A stretch of 64,000 nt of DNA from Rhizobium sp. WSM4643 (GTDB lineage: Bacteria > Pseudomonadota > Alphaproteobacteria > Rhizobiales > Rhizobiaceae), in the NCBI RefSeq assembly GCF_025152745.1, contig NZ_CP104040.1, forward strand, positions 620,001-684,000. The letters run 5' to 3'. Below the pieces are notes generated by a model that was given only the letters and a program-made list of their open reading frames with translations, was not told the origin of the DNA and made no database searches. The position numbers and the translations under genes were made by a program. The first letter of the stretch is position 1. Every line of letters begins with the position of its first letter. This document shows positions 9,206 through 17,433 of the stretch, in pieces.

Positions 9206-9565
9206 TCAAGGGCGAATAGTGTTTTTTTTAAAGCTGAAGCCTTCGCGACGCATGAACTGCCAGATGGCGTTGTGGGAGACTGTCACGCCGTGCGCCGCCA
9301 GTTCGTCCTTCAGACGATGCAGCGTCAGATGCGAGGTCTTCTCAATCCGCTCGATGATGAAGGCACGATGCGGCTCCAGCACCCGCCGGCGATGGCCGCC
9401 CATCTTCCCAGGCGTAACGCTGCCCGTCGTTCGATAACGCTGCGACCACTTCACCACAGAGGAAACAGCTATATCGAACCGATCCGCCACCACCCGGCAG
9501 CTCTGACCGGCCGCAACTGCAGCGACAACTCTTTCACGAAGATCATTGGAATATGGTCGTGTCAT
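9206..9565 (-). CDS. IS630-family transposase, N-terminal DNA-binding frame (OrfA)
   Basis: A 119-residue product. The N-terminal helix-turn-helix segment (LRERVVAAVAAGQSCRVVAD, about 9-28) and a second HTH-like region up to about residue 105 recognise the element ends. The frame passes over a run of eight adenines on the coding strand (plus-strand T8 at 9222-9229) and stops soon after with a non-conserved tail NTIRP. Moving one base at this run gives KKTLFALEQGRADIAR and runs straight into the catalytic frame, so the functional transposase is likely an OrfA-OrfB fusion made by slippage. Confidence 0.9.
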   Translation of the reverse strand: MTRPYSNDLRERVVAAVAAGQSCRVVADRFDIAVSSVVKWSQRYRTTGSVTPGKMGGHRRRVLEPHRAFIIERIEKTSHLTLHRLKDELAAHGVTVSHNAIWQFMRREGFSFKKNTIRP

Positions 9566-9723
9566 GGATACTGGCCTCCTTTCCAGTACCCATCAGGAAT
9601 CACATATTTGCTGATTCGAGAATCTAGCGATTCCGAGAAGCGATGAACCGCTCTAGGGACGTTAAATGAAGAGGGCGGTGCAGTGATGCGCCGCCTTTAT
9701 TGTTGAGAGGACCTGCCGGGCAG

Positions 9724-9837
9724 CCCCCTCATCCGCCCTACGGGCACCTTCTCCCCGAGGGGAGAAGAGGGAATCGAGACGTTGCGGCATATCTCTTCTC
9801 CCCTCGGGGAGAAGGTGCCGGCAGGCGGATGAGGGGG
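9724..9837. repeat. RIME-like palindromic intergenic repeat (114 bp)
   Basis: The outer arms CCCCCTCATCCGCC (9724-9737) and GGCGGATGAGGGGG (9824-9837) are exact reverse complements, and inner arms around CACCTTCTCCCC and GGGGAGAAGGTG can form a second stem. The composition matches the rhizobial intergenic palindromes also seen here at 43094-43266 and 61002-61144. It lies just downstream of the dxs stop codon (minus strand), where it could also act as a transcript end or RNA-stability element. Confidence 0.75.
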
Positions 9838-9863
9838 CCACACGGCACGCCCTCACCAAAGCA

Positions 9864-11780
9864 TTACCCCGCAACCCCAACCGCAACACCGCGCCCCAGC
9901 GCCCTGAACACCGTCGAGACGATGCCGGCGCGGTCGAGGCCGGCGTGGGCGTTCATGGCTTCGGGCTTGGCCTGCTCCATCCAGATGTCGGGCATGACGA
10001 GCGAGCGCAGCTTCAGGCCGTTGTCGAGCAGGCCCTCGTTGGCGAGGAAATGCATCACGTGGCTGCCGAAGCCGCCGATTGCGCCTTCCTCGACGCTGAT
10101 CACCATCTCGTGGTGGCGGGCAAGCTGGCGGATCAGGTCGTGATCGAGCGGCTTGGCGAAACGCGCATCGGCGACCGTCGTCGAAAGCCCCGCAGCGTCG
10201 AGATCCTCGGCGGCAAGCAGGCAGTCGGCAAGACGCGTGCCGAAGGAGAGCAGCGCCACCTTGGTGCCTTCCTTGACGATGCGGCCCTTGCCGATCTGCA
10301 GGATTTCGCCGCGCGCCGGCATGTCGACGCCGACGCCTTCGCCGCGCGGATAGCGGAACGAGATCGGCCCGCCATCATAGGCGACAGCCGTTCGCACCAT
10401 GTGCTTGAGTTCGGCCTCATCGGCGGCCGCCATCACCACGAAGCCGGGCAGGGTGGTGAGGAAGGTGGTGTCGAAGGAGCCGGCATGCGTCGGCCCGTCG
10501 GCGCCGACAAAGCCGGCACGGTCGATCGGAAAACGCACCGGCAGTCCCTGGATCGCCACGTCGTGCACGACCTGGTCGTAGGCGCGCTGCAGGAAGGTCG
10601 AATAAAGCGCTGCGAACGGCTTGTAGCCTTCCGCTGCCAGGCCGGCAGCGAAGGTCACGGCATGCTGTTCGGCAATACCGACGTCGAAACAGCGCGACGG
10701 AAAGGCCTCGGCGAGCTTGTCGAGGCCGGTACCATTCGGCATGGCGGCGGTGATGCCGACGATCTTGTCGTCGAGGGCGGCTTCCTGCACCAGCGCTTCG
10801 GCAAAGACGCTGGTATAGCTCGGCGCATTCGGCTTGACCCTTGCCTGGGCACCGGTGATGACGTCGAACTTGTTGACGCCGTGATATTTGTCGGCCGCGG
10901 CTTCCGCCGGCGGATAGCCCTTGCCCTTCTGGGTGACGACATGGATCAGCACCGGTCCGCGCCCATTGTCGCGCACGTTGCGCAACACCGGCAGCAGGTG
11001 GTCGAAGGAATGCCCGTCGATCGGGCCGATATGATAGAAGCCCATCTCCTCGAACATCGTGCCGCCGGTGACATAGCCGCGCGCATGCTCGACGGCGCGG
11101 GTGATCGCCCGGTCGATGTTCTTGCCGAGATAGGCCGTCAGCTTCTTGCCGAGATCGCGGAAGCCCATATAGGTGCGCCCCGAGGCAAGGCGGGCGAGAT
11201 AGGCGCTCATGGCCCCTGTCGGCGGCGCGATCGACATGTCGTTGTCGTTGAGGATGACGATGAGGCGCGCATCCAGCGCCCCGGCATTGTTCAGCGCCTC
11301 ATAGGCCATGCCGGCCGACATCGCCCCGTCGCCGATGACGGCGATGACGCGGCGGTCTGATTTGTCGAGGTCGGCGGCAATCGCCATGCCGAGGCCGGCC
11401 GAGATCGAGGTCGAGGAATGCGCGGCCCCGAAGGGATCGTATTCGCTTTCGGCCCGGCGGGTGAAGCCGGACAGCCCGTCTTCCTGGCGCAGCGTCCGGA
11501 TGCGGTCTCGCCGGCCAGTGAGAATCTTGTGCGGATAACATTGATGGCCGACATCGAAGATCAGACGATCATCAGGTGTGTCGAAGACGCTGTGGATGGC
11601 GATTGTCAATTCGACAACGCCGAGACCGGCGCCAAGATGGCCGCCGGTGCGCGACACCGCATCGATCATTTCGTCCCGGACTTCGCGGGCAAGCTGCGGC
11701 AGGTCGCGATCCTCGAGCTTGCGCAGGTCGGCGGGATAGATGACCTGGTCGAGCAGGGGGGTCTTCGGCAGTTGTGTCAC
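9864..11780 (-). CDS. dxs: 1-deoxy-D-xylulose-5-phosphate synthase
   Basis: A 638-residue thiamine-diphosphate enzyme that condenses pyruvate and glyceraldehyde 3-phosphate, the first step of the MEP isoprenoid pathway. Visible signatures are [17 protein letters not shown] near residue 75, the ThDP/Mg segment [20 protein letters not shown] near residue 145, the transketolase-type pyrimidine domain with [18 protein letters not shown] near residue 365, and [15 protein letters not shown] near residue 425. The length is normal and the gene is intact. Pirin, SDR, xseB and deacetylase genes lie upstream on the same strand, but a repeat-filled 303-bp gap suggests a separate promoter. Confidence 0.97.
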   Translation of the reverse strand: MTQLPKTPLLDQVIYPADLRKLEDRDLPQLAREVRDEMIDAVSRTGGHLGAGLGVVELTIAIHSVFDTPDDRLIFDVGHQCYPHKILTGRRDRIRTLRQEDGLSGFTRRAESEYDPFGAAHSSTSISAGLGMAIAADLDKSDRRVIAVIGDGAMSAGMAYEALNNAGALDARLIVILNDNDMSIAPPTGAMSAYLARLASGRTYMGFRDLGKKLTAYLGKNIDRAITRAVEHARGYVTGGTMFEEMGFYHIGPIDGHSFDHLLPVLRNVRDNGRGPVLIHVVTQKGKGYPPAEAAADKYHGVNKFDVITGAQARVKPNAPSYTSVFAEALVQEAALDDKIVGITAAMPNGTGLDKLAEAFPSRCFDVGIAEQHAVTFAAGLAAEGYKPFAALYSTFLQRAYDQVVHDVAIQGLPVRFPIDRAGFVGADGPTHAGSFDTTFLTTLPGFVVMAAADEAELKHMVRTAVAYDGGPISFRYPRGEGVGVDMPARGEILQIGKGRIVKEGTKVALLSFGTRLADCLLAAEDLDAAGLSTTVADARFAKPLDHDLIRQLARHHEMVISVEEGAIGGFGSHVMHFLANEGLLDNGLKLRSLVMPDIWMEQAKPEAMNAHAGLDRAGIVSTVFRALGRGVAVGVAG

Positions 11781-12083
11781 GGGCGGGCGCTCTTTCTTGC
11801 TTTTCCTTGTTCCGCTTTTATTCGATTAGATTGCGGCAAAACAAGTGCATTTCAGGAACCGAAGGTTTTCACCTTAGAGCATGATGCCGAAAAGTGTGAG
11901 CGGTTTTCGGATAACATCACGCTCCCACTGTTAGAGCATGATGCCGAAAAGTGTGAGCGGTTTTCGGATGACATCATGCTCCCACTGTTAAAGCATGATG
12001 CCGAAAAGTGTGAGCGGTTTTCGGCGGAGATCCAGCTCTATTTCTCGATCCCGATCCGGAGGATTCGGATCATTGGGATCCAT
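11781..12083. other. 303-bp intergenic region holding a 57-bp tandem repeat
   Basis: The stretch between pirin and dxs (both minus strand) contains the array at 11874-12024. The part next to dxs (11781-11873) is comparatively AT-rich and presumably holds the dxs promoter, but no convincing -35/-10 pair was identified. Confidence 0.6.
11874..12024. repeat. 57-bp tandem repeat, 2.6 copies, each a nested palindrome
   Basis: Units start at 11874, 11931 and 11988, a constant 57-bp spacing. Each carries GCATGATGCCGAAAAGTG and GCGGTTTTCGG, so CCGAAAA/TTTTCGG can pair within a unit. In the second unit GCATGATG and CATCATGC form an outer pair. The third unit is cut short after the inner stem. The near-identical units without unique spacers exclude a CRISPR array. 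The core resembles a short palindromic element that recurs between genes in rhizobial genomes. Confidence 0.85.
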
Positions 12084-13007
12084 TTAGCCTTCCGGCAAAG
12101 GCACGAATTCCTCTTCGTCACCGGGAACGATATCGAAGCGGCCGGTGCGCCATTCCTCCTTGGCCTGTTCGATCCGCTCCCTCGATGAGGAGACGAAATT
12201 CCACCAGATATAACGTTTCGAATTGAGCGCCGCCCCGCCGAAGAGCATCAGATGGCAGCCATCGCGGCCGGCTTCCAGCGTGATCTGATCGCCCGGCCGG
12301 AAGACCAGCAGCTGATCGGCAGCGAAACGGTCGCCTGATATGACGACCTCGCCCGACAGCACATAGACGGCGCGCTCTTCGTGGCCCGCGCCGAAGGGAA
12401 ATTTGGCGCCCGGCTGCAGATCGAGATCGACATAGAGCGTGTCGGAGAAAACGCCGACCGGCGATGTCATGCCCTCGAACGAGCCGATGACCACGCGCCC
12501 GCGCACGCCTGCCGTCTCTATCAGCGGCATGGCGGACTTTTCCGTATGGGCGAAGGCGGGATCGATCTCTTCCTTGTCGTCGGGCAGCGCCAGCCAGGTC
12601 TGCAGCCCCGACATCAGCAGCGGATGGCCACGCAGATTGTCGGGCGTGCGCTCGGAGTGCACGATGCCGCGGCCTGCCGTCATCAAGTTGATATCGCCGG
12701 GACGGATGACCTTTTCGGTGCCGAGGCTGTCGCGATGGCGGATCTCGCCGTCGAACAGATAGGTGACCGTCGACAGCCCGATATGCGGATGCGGCTTGAC
12801 GTCGAGCGCCTCGTCGGGCTTCAGGATCGCCGGACCCATGCGATCGAAGAAGATGAACGGCCCGACCAGCCGCCGCTGCCGGCTGGGCAGCGCGCGGCGC
12901 ACCTGGAAACCGCCGATATCGCTGGTGCGCGGGATGATCAGGTTCTCGATCGCGTCGCAGGCGAAGGCATCGCCGGGCAGGGGATCTTTACCGGGAAAAA
13001 AGGACAT
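12084..13007 (-). CDS. Pirin family protein
   Basis: A 307-residue bicupin. The ATG at 13007 (MSFFPGKDPLPGDAF) is chosen; the frame is open far upstream but through repeat DNA. The N-terminal pirin domain shows VGPFIFFDRMGP, the metal-binding segment KPHPHIGLSTVTYLFDG with its paired histidines near residue 75, and HSERTPDN with the further His. A C-terminal cupin segment contains HEERAVYVLSGEVVI. Some pirins are quercetin dioxygenases and others are redox cofactors of transcription; neither role can be assigned here. Confidence 0.9.
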   Translation of the reverse strand: MSFFPGKDPLPGDAFACDAIENLIIPRTSDIGGFQVRRALPSRQRRLVGPFIFFDRMGPAILKPDEALDVKPHPHIGLSTVTYLFDGEIRHRDSLGTEKVIRPGDINLMTAGRGIVHSERTPDNLRGHPLLMSGLQTWLALPDDKEEIDPAFAHTEKSAMPLIETAGVRGRVVIGSFEGMTSPVGVFSDTLYVDLDLQPGAKFPFGAGHEERAVYVLSGEVVISGDRFAADQLLVFRPGDQITLEAGRDGCHLMLFGGAALNSKRYIWWNFVSSSRERIEQAKEEWRTGRFDIVPGDEEEFVPLPEG

Positions 13008-13063
13008 GAGGGATCTCCGATCGCTACAGGGCCGCGCGTCATCGCCCACAGATAGCGCCTGGA

Positions 13064-13190
13064 GCGCCGCGCGTCCAATCGGATGCGCAAAGGACGCTCC
13101 AGCGCTGGAAAGTGCGCCGCGCGTCCAATCGGATGCGTTAAGGATGCTCCAGCACTGGAAAGTGCACCGCGTGCCCAATCGGACGTGCAC
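13064..13190. repeat. 50-bp tandem repeat, 2.5 copies, of a dispersed rhizobial element
   Basis: Units start at 13064, 13114 and 13164. Each begins GCGCCGCGCGTCCAATCGG or a close variant and continues through AAAGGACGCTCCAGCGCTGG. The core GCG(C)AAAGGACGCT also occurs at 15405-15482 and 54535-54583, so this is a tandem array of the front half of a dispersed element. It fills most of the gap between the SDR and pirin genes. Confidence 0.8.
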
Positions 13191-13194
13191 TCGC

Positions 13195-13962
13195 TCAGAT
13201 TGCGGTAAAACCATTGTCGACGAAGAGATGGGCGCCATTGACGAAGCTCGATTCGTCGCTGGCGAGATAAAGCGCGGCCCGCGCCACGTCTTCGGGTTCG
13301 CCGATCCGCCCCTGCTGGGCGGCAATGGCGGCATCCGAAACGTCGACGCCGAGCGCCTGCAGGTCGGCAACCTCGCGCAGGCCGTGCGGCGTGCGGATGA
13401 AGCCGGGGCAGACGGCGTTGCAGCGGATGTTGCGGTCGCGGAATTCCACCGCGATGGCGCGGGCAAACATATGCACGGCACCCTTGGTCGTGTCGTAAAG
13501 GACTTCCATCGGCGTGGCGGCGACCGCCGAGATCGACGAGGTGCAGACGATCGACCCGCCACCGCTCGCAATCATCTTCGGCAGCACGGCCTTGGTCATC
13601 AGGAACATCGAGCGCACATTGACGGCGTGCAGCCAGTCCCATTCCTCGACGGTTGTTTCGAGAAAAGGTTTGATGACGATCGTGCCGGCGTGATTGAAGA
13701 GCACGGTGACTGCGCCGTAGCGTTCCTCGACACCGGCGACGGCGGCATTGACGGCGGCTTCGTCCGAGACATCGGCCGTCCAGCAATCGGCCTCGCCGCC
13801 GGAATCACGGATCGCCTCGACTGTCTCGGCTGCTGCTTGCCGATTGCGGTCGATGATCGCAACGCGCGCGCCTTCCGCCGCAAAAAGCTTCGAGGCGGCA
13901 CCGCCCATGCCGGTTGCGCCGCCCGAGATAATGGCGACCTTGCCCTTCAATCTGTCCGTCAT
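13195..13962 (-). CDS. Short-chain dehydrogenase/reductase (SDR)
   Basis: A 255-residue classical SDR. The nucleotide-binding glycine motif SGGATGMGGAA is near residue 13, NHAG near residue 90, the active-site serine is in CTSSISAV near 141, and the catalytic YDTTK is near 155. The C-terminus (FVNGAHLFVDNGFTAI) is typical. Asp in IIDRN after the second strand suggests NAD(H) preference. The substrate is unknown. The 3' end abuts a tandem repeat array, separating it from pirin downstream. Confidence 0.9.
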   Translation of the reverse strand: MTDRLKGKVAIISGGATGMGGAASKLFAAEGARVAIIDRNRQAAAETVEAIRDSGGEADCWTADVSDEAAVNAAVAGVEERYGAVTVLFNHAGTIVIKPFLETTVEEWDWLHAVNVRSMFLMTKAVLPKMIASGGGSIVCTSSISAVAATPMEVLYDTTKGAVHMFARAIAVEFRDRNIRCNAVCPGFIRTPHGLREVADLQALGVDVSDAAIAAQQGRIGEPEDVARAALYLASDESSFVNGAHLFVDNGFTAI

Positions 13963-14047
13963 TCCGCTGTCCCCTCATTGTTTGGGAGGGGATCATAGAT
14001 CGGTCCGAAGCCGATAGCCAAGCGTCTTCAAAAGGTAGTTTGCTGTC

Positions 14048-14305
14048 TCAGGCGCCGTCGAGCGGCTCGACGCCCTGCGGCTTGCCGGCGCGGTCGAGCC
14101 GGATCTTCTCGATGCGGTTTTCGGCGGCCGAAAGCAGGGTCTCGCAATGTTTCTTCAGCGCTTCGCCGCGCTCGTAGATCTCGATCGATTCATGCAGCGC
14201 CACATCGCCGCGTTCCAGCCGGGCGACGATGCTTTCGAGTTCGGCGACCGCCTTTTCGAAGGAAAGGCCTGATACCTCAGGCTTGGCGCTGTCAGTCATT
14301 CTCAA
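14048..14305 (-). CDS. xseB: Exodeoxyribonuclease VII small subunit
   Basis: An 85-residue helical protein with the family signature [20 protein letters not shown] followed by [17 protein letters not shown]. The small subunit binds the large subunit XseA in many copies to form the single-strand-specific exonuclease VII. The start codon overlaps the stop of the deacetylase gene by 4 nt, indicating coupled translation. The xseA gene is not in the window. Confidence 0.95.
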   Translation of the reverse strand: MRMTDSAKPEVSGLSFEKAVAELESIVARLERGDVALHESIEIYERGEALKKHCETLLSAAENRIEKIRLDRAGKPQGVEPLDGA

Positions 14306-15237
14306 CCCTTCATCATTCTCAGAATATGCATGCCCGCCGATTCGGCGAGTCCCTCGAGATCATAACCGCCTTCGAGCAGGCTGACGACCCGGTTCTTGGC
14401 GTGCCGGTCCGCCAGTTCGAGCACCCGCCCGGTCGCCCAGTCGAAATCCTCGCCGGTCAGGTTGATCTGCGCCAGCGGGTCGCGGTGATGCGCGTCGAAG
14501 CCGGCGGAGATGATGATGAGATCCGGCCGGAAATCGTCAAGGGCGGGCAGCACGCGCGATTTGAACGCTTCGCGAAAATGGTCGCTGCCGACATTCGGCG
14601 AAAGCGGCGCATTGACGATGGTATTGTGCTTGCCCTTCTCGTCCTTGGCGCCGGTGCCGGGATAGAGCGGCATCTGATGCGTCGAGCAGAACAGCACCGA
14701 AGGATCGTCCCAAAAGATATCCTGCGTGCCGTTGCCGTGATGAACGTCCCAGTCGACGATGGCGATGCGCTCGGCGCCATGCGTCTTTTGCGCATGCCGG
14801 GCGGCGATCGCCGCATTGTTGAAGAAGCAGAAGCCCATCGCCGTCATCTTCTCGGCATGGTGCCCCGGCGGGCGGGCGGCGACGAAGACATTGTCGGCCC
14901 GGCCGGTAAAGACGTCGTCGACCGCCGCCATCGCCCCGCCGATGCCGGTCAATGCCGCCTGCAGGCTCTTGCTGCTGGCATAGGTATCGGCTTCGATCTG
15001 GTTGATCTCACCCTCTTCCTCGGGAATCTCCCGCATCACGGCGGTAAGATGCTCCTCCGGATGCGCCAGCAGCACCGCATCCTCATTCGCCTGCGGCGCC
15101 TGCCGGCGCTCCAGCCGCTCGAAATTCGGATGTTCCAGCGCGACATTGATGGCGCGAATCCTGTCCGATCGTTCCGGATGGCCAGCGGGTGTCACATGTT
15201 CCAGGAAGATCGGGTGTTCATAAAGACGGGTGCTCAT
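14302..15237 (-). CDS. Histone deacetylase-family protein (class II-like amidohydrolase)
   Basis: A 311-residue arginase/deacetylase-fold protein. Zinc-site signatures are visible: [20 protein letters not shown] near residue 125, the [14 protein letters not shown] metal ligands near 165, and [19 protein letters not shown] near 235. Bacterial members remove acetyl groups from polyamines or small amides rather than histones; the substrate is not evident. It overlaps xseB by 4 nt, an arrangement I recall as common in Rhizobiales. Confidence 0.93.
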   Translation of the reverse strand: MSTRLYEHPIFLEHVTPAGHPERSDRIRAINVALEHPNFERLERRQAPQANEDAVLLAHPEEHLTAVMREIPEEEGEINQIEADTYASSKSLQAALTGIGGAMAAVDDVFTGRADNVFVAARPPGHHAEKMTAMGFCFFNNAAIAARHAQKTHGAERIAIVDWDVHHGNGTQDIFWDDPSVLFCSTHQMPLYPGTGAKDEKGKHNTIVNAPLSPNVGSDHFREAFKSRVLPALDDFRPDLIIISAGFDAHHRDPLAQINLTGEDFDWATGRVLELADRHAKNRVVSLLEGGYDLEGLAESAGMHILRMMKG

Positions 15238-15404
15238 GAAGACACTCTATCGGTCGCTTATGTCATGTGCCACAGCAGATGGGGCATCGCCTGACGATTT
15301 CAACAAGCGCTCTTGCCGCGCCGTCCGACCGTTCGCTTATCACAACTTTCTCGTTTGTGCCGCTCCCGTCGATCAGGGCCATTGCAACGGCCCGCATCTT
15401 TCCT

Positions 15405-15482
15405 GTACGTGAAGGACGCTGTAACACTTTGAACTATTGCGTAATTTTATCCTTAAGCCGGTTCCGGTATAAGCTATTATGA
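15405..15482. repeat. Dispersed rhizobial intergenic repeat, single copy
   Basis: Contains GTGAAGGACGCTGTAACAC, then an AT-rich middle, then CTTAAGCCGG and CCGGTATAAG, which form an imperfect stem. The GGACGCTGT core is shared with 54535-54583 and with the tandem units at 13064-13190. It sits in the 285-bp gap between two divergent genes and ends about 40 bp before the thioesterase start. Confidence 0.65.
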
Positions 15483-15522
15483 AGTAGTGTTGCCATGGGA
15501 ACTCTGTAAGGCAGATCTGTTG

Positions 15523-15924
15523 ATGAGTCAGTCGAAACGTCCTGATGTGGCGGAAATACGCGTGCCGTTTCGCGATGTCGATATGACCGGCCGGATGTTT
15601 CTGGCCTCCTATATTTCCTATGCCGAGTCCGTGCTCGCAGGCTTCTGGTCCTCACGGCCCGATGTCGACGACGAACCCGTCTATAGCCCCAGCAAGGTTT
15701 CCTGCTTTCTCCACCGCCCGCTGCACTATGACGAGCGGGCAACCTTCACCGCCACCGTCGACAAGATCGGCGTGCGCTCCATCGGCTTCCTCATTTCGAT
15801 CGAGACGGGCGAGGAGCGCGCCGCCGAGGTGGAAATCATCTGGCAGGCCCACGCCCCCGAAGACGAATCGCCGGCTCCGTTGCCGGAGGAGACGCGCGAC
15901 TGGCTTTATCGGTTTTTGAATTAG
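15523..15924 (+). CDS. Acyl-CoA thioesterase, hot-dog fold (YbgC/FcbC type)
   Basis: About 133 residues from the ATG at 15523 (MSQSKRPDVAEIRV); a GTG at 15487 is in frame but lacks the family pattern. VPFRDVDMTGRMFLASYISYAES near residue 13 is the active-site segment, with the Asp of RDVDMTG in the usual catalytic position and the central hot-dog helix behind it. The usual His of the family motif (D-x-x-G-H/V) is Arg here. A 4HBT-like hydrolase of acyl-CoA is the best call; the substrate is unknown. Confidence 0.85.
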   Translation: MSQSKRPDVAEIRVPFRDVDMTGRMFLASYISYAESVLAGFWSSRPDVDDEPVYSPSKVSCFLHRPLHYDERATFTATVDKIGVRSIGFLISIETGEERAAEVEIIWQAHAPEDESPAPLPEETRDWLYRFLN

Positions 15925-16143
15925 GGGATGCCAGAAAAAGTACAAAGTAGGTTCCTCGTGAATTGCGTAAGAACAAAAGGCTAGCGTTCGGTCCATGTCG
16001 GGCAAGGGTGGCCATCGTGGCGATTTATTCATGCCGAAATGTCAGTAAATTTGCTCCGATGGCCAAGCTTTCATATGAAAGCTTGCGGCGTTTTCCTGAG
16101 GTAAATCTTCAGCGATTCAAGTTTAAACGAAAAAGATTGGCCG

Positions 16144-16563
16144 GTGAGAAAATATGTTCCACTAAACATCGGGGTCGCCATTCGGGCTAGCACCAGCGAC
16201 CTCCATTCCTTCCGCTGGAAGACCGGCAAACGCGTCGAAGCAGACTTTCTTATCGATGACCTCCAACATTTGCTGAGGGTCTCATTTGATGGTCCCTGTA
16301 TCGTCCGATTGATTGATGGAATGCCGCTGAGCACCGAACACGAGCACAGTGCTGACGAAGGCTTGGTTCGCGACCATTTCGCATATCAAGTGGAGGAAGC
16401 TGCCTTCAATAAGTCGCAGTCTGAAATCTGGAAGACGGCTGTTGGCATACACGGCCCGACTTTACACTTCCGCTTCGTAACTGGCTGGACGTGCATGGAT
16501 GTTGTGACACCAGCCACGCCCGAATTTGAGATAGTCCCCAAAGCCATTGCACAACAAACCTAA
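16144..16563 (+). CDS. Hypothetical protein, orphan
   Basis: 139 residues from a GTG (MRKYVPLNIGVAIRAST). The amino-acid composition is balanced and protein-like, unlike the antisense frames in this GC-rich DNA. There is no recognised domain, signal peptide or membrane segment. HSFRWKTGKRVEADFLIDDL and the Trp/Phe-rich HFRFVTGWTC suggest a small soluble beta-rich protein. The start is uncertain because the ribosome-binding site is weak and the next Met is at residue 60. GC content appears lower than in its neighbours, which could mean transfer. The stop codon lies inside a terminator-like hairpin. Confidence 0.6.
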   Translation: MRKYVPLNIGVAIRASTSDLHSFRWKTGKRVEADFLIDDLQHLLRVSFDGPCIVRLIDGMPLSTEHEHSADEGLVRDHFAYQVEEAAFNKSQSEIWKTAVGIHGPTLHFRFVTGWTCMDVVTPATPEFEIVPKAIAQQT

Positions 16564-16590
16564 CCTGCATCGGGTTGGGATTTGTGCAAT
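16546..16590 (+). terminator. Hairpin overlapping the stop codon of the orphan gene
   Basis: ATTGCACAA (16546-16554) and TTGTGCAAT (16582-16590) are perfect reverse complements, and inner CCTAACC/GGTTGG-type arms extend the stem. The structure spans the TAA at 16561-16563. There is no clear T-run, so it may be a transcript-stabilising or Rho-assisted end rather than a classical intrinsic terminator. Confidence 0.5.
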
Positions 16591-16763
16591 CAGGCAAATC
16601 TAGATTCAGGGGGGCGTGATGCTGCTTGAATCACCGTAAAATGATGCGCGTCATATGACATCCTGATTGCCTTAGACGAGCAGGGCAGTCCGTCCCTGTG
16701 GCCCTTCACGTCGCCCTGGACCGGATCACCCACGACGCGCGATCGGCCGGAGCCAATGCCCGG

Positions 16764-17432
16764 CTATGCGATGACCGGCTCCGAAACGCTCTTTCGCGAA
16801 CTCCACTCTTCGTTGGTCTGCGTCTTGACGTCGAATTGGTCGCGTGTCCTCGCATATGTGTGGCCACCCATTCTTCCGACGGCGTCCATCAGTTGCTGGT
16901 CGATATGCAGGTTGGTCGGATTGACCGCATCGCTTCTGACATAGACGCCGAGGACTTCGCCGAGGATGATTTCTCGCGCCGGGCCGACCTGCAGTGTGGT
17001 GTGGCGGCGGCATTCGAGTGCTGCGGGCGCGGCCACGATGCGCGGGCTTTTGACCATCTGTCCCGGCGCCGTTGCCAGTCCGGCTTCGGAGAGCTCATCG
17101 ACCTCAGGGCCGAACTTGATGGCGCAGACCTCCATCTGCTCGACAAGGGCGTCATCGCAGATATGGACCGTGAACTCGCCGGTCTCGCGGATGTTGCGGG
17201 CGGTATCCTTGAAGCGCATGTCGGCATAATTCTCGACGCCGATGGCGACGATTGCAGGGTCGTGGGTCAGGACGTTGAAGAAGCTGAACGGGCCGGCATT
17301 CGGCTGGCCCTCCTTGCTCAAGGTGGTGACCAGCGCGATGGGCCGCGGAATGACCGTGCCGATGAGGATCTTGTAACGCTCGCGCTCGGTCAGCTTGGCG
17401 AAATCGAAATGCGTGTGTTTGTTGTTGGTCAT
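16764..17432 (-). CDS. Flavin reductase-like protein (FMN-binding split barrel)
   Basis: About 222 residues from the ATG at 17432, which lies 1 nt beyond the stop codon of the upstream M24 gene. IGTVIPRPIALVTTLSKEGQPNAGPFSFFN (about 23-52) is the FMN-binding segment of the DIM6/NTAB family, followed by DPAIVAIGVE and NIRETGEFTVHI. Such proteins reduce flavin for a partner monooxygenase or carry FMN themselves. As last gene of an ABC-importer operon it probably acts in degrading the imported compound; no partner oxygenase is visible. Confidence 0.87.
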   Translation of the reverse strand: MTNNKHTHFDFAKLTERERYKILIGTVIPRPIALVTTLSKEGQPNAGPFSFFNVLTHDPAIVAIGVENYADMRFKDTARNIRETGEFTVHICDDALVEQMEVCAIKFGPEVDELSEAGLATAPGQMVKSPRIVAAPAALECRRHTTLQVGPAREIILGEVLGVYVRSDAVNPTNLHIDQQLMDAVGRMGGHTYARTRDQFDVKTQTNEEWSSRKSVSEPVIA

Positions 17433-17433
17433 G

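Larger units (their letters stand above)
8610..9653 (-). mobile_element. Complete IS630-family insertion sequence, 1044 bp
   Basis: The element has perfect 11-bp terminal inverted repeats, GAGCGGTTCAT at 8610-8620 and its reverse complement at 9643-9653. A TA dinucleotide flanks each end (8608-8609 and 9654-9655), the target duplication expected for IS630/Tc1-mariner elements. It carries a helix-turn-helix frame and a DDE frame in different phases, both reading on the minus strand and joined over an A8 run. The element sits between the chemoreceptor stop codon and a palindromic repeat downstream of dxs, and disrupts no recognisable gene. Confidence 0.93.

Noticed and set aside
11874..13190. 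CRISPR-like array
   Set aside because: The 57-bp and 50-bp units are directly adjacent and similar throughout, so there are no unique spacers, and no cas genes are near.
15963..16190. Possible small protein of 75 residues upstream of the orphan gene
   Set aside because: No ribosome-binding site, basic low-complexity C-terminus, and it overlaps the start of the better-supported frame at 16144.
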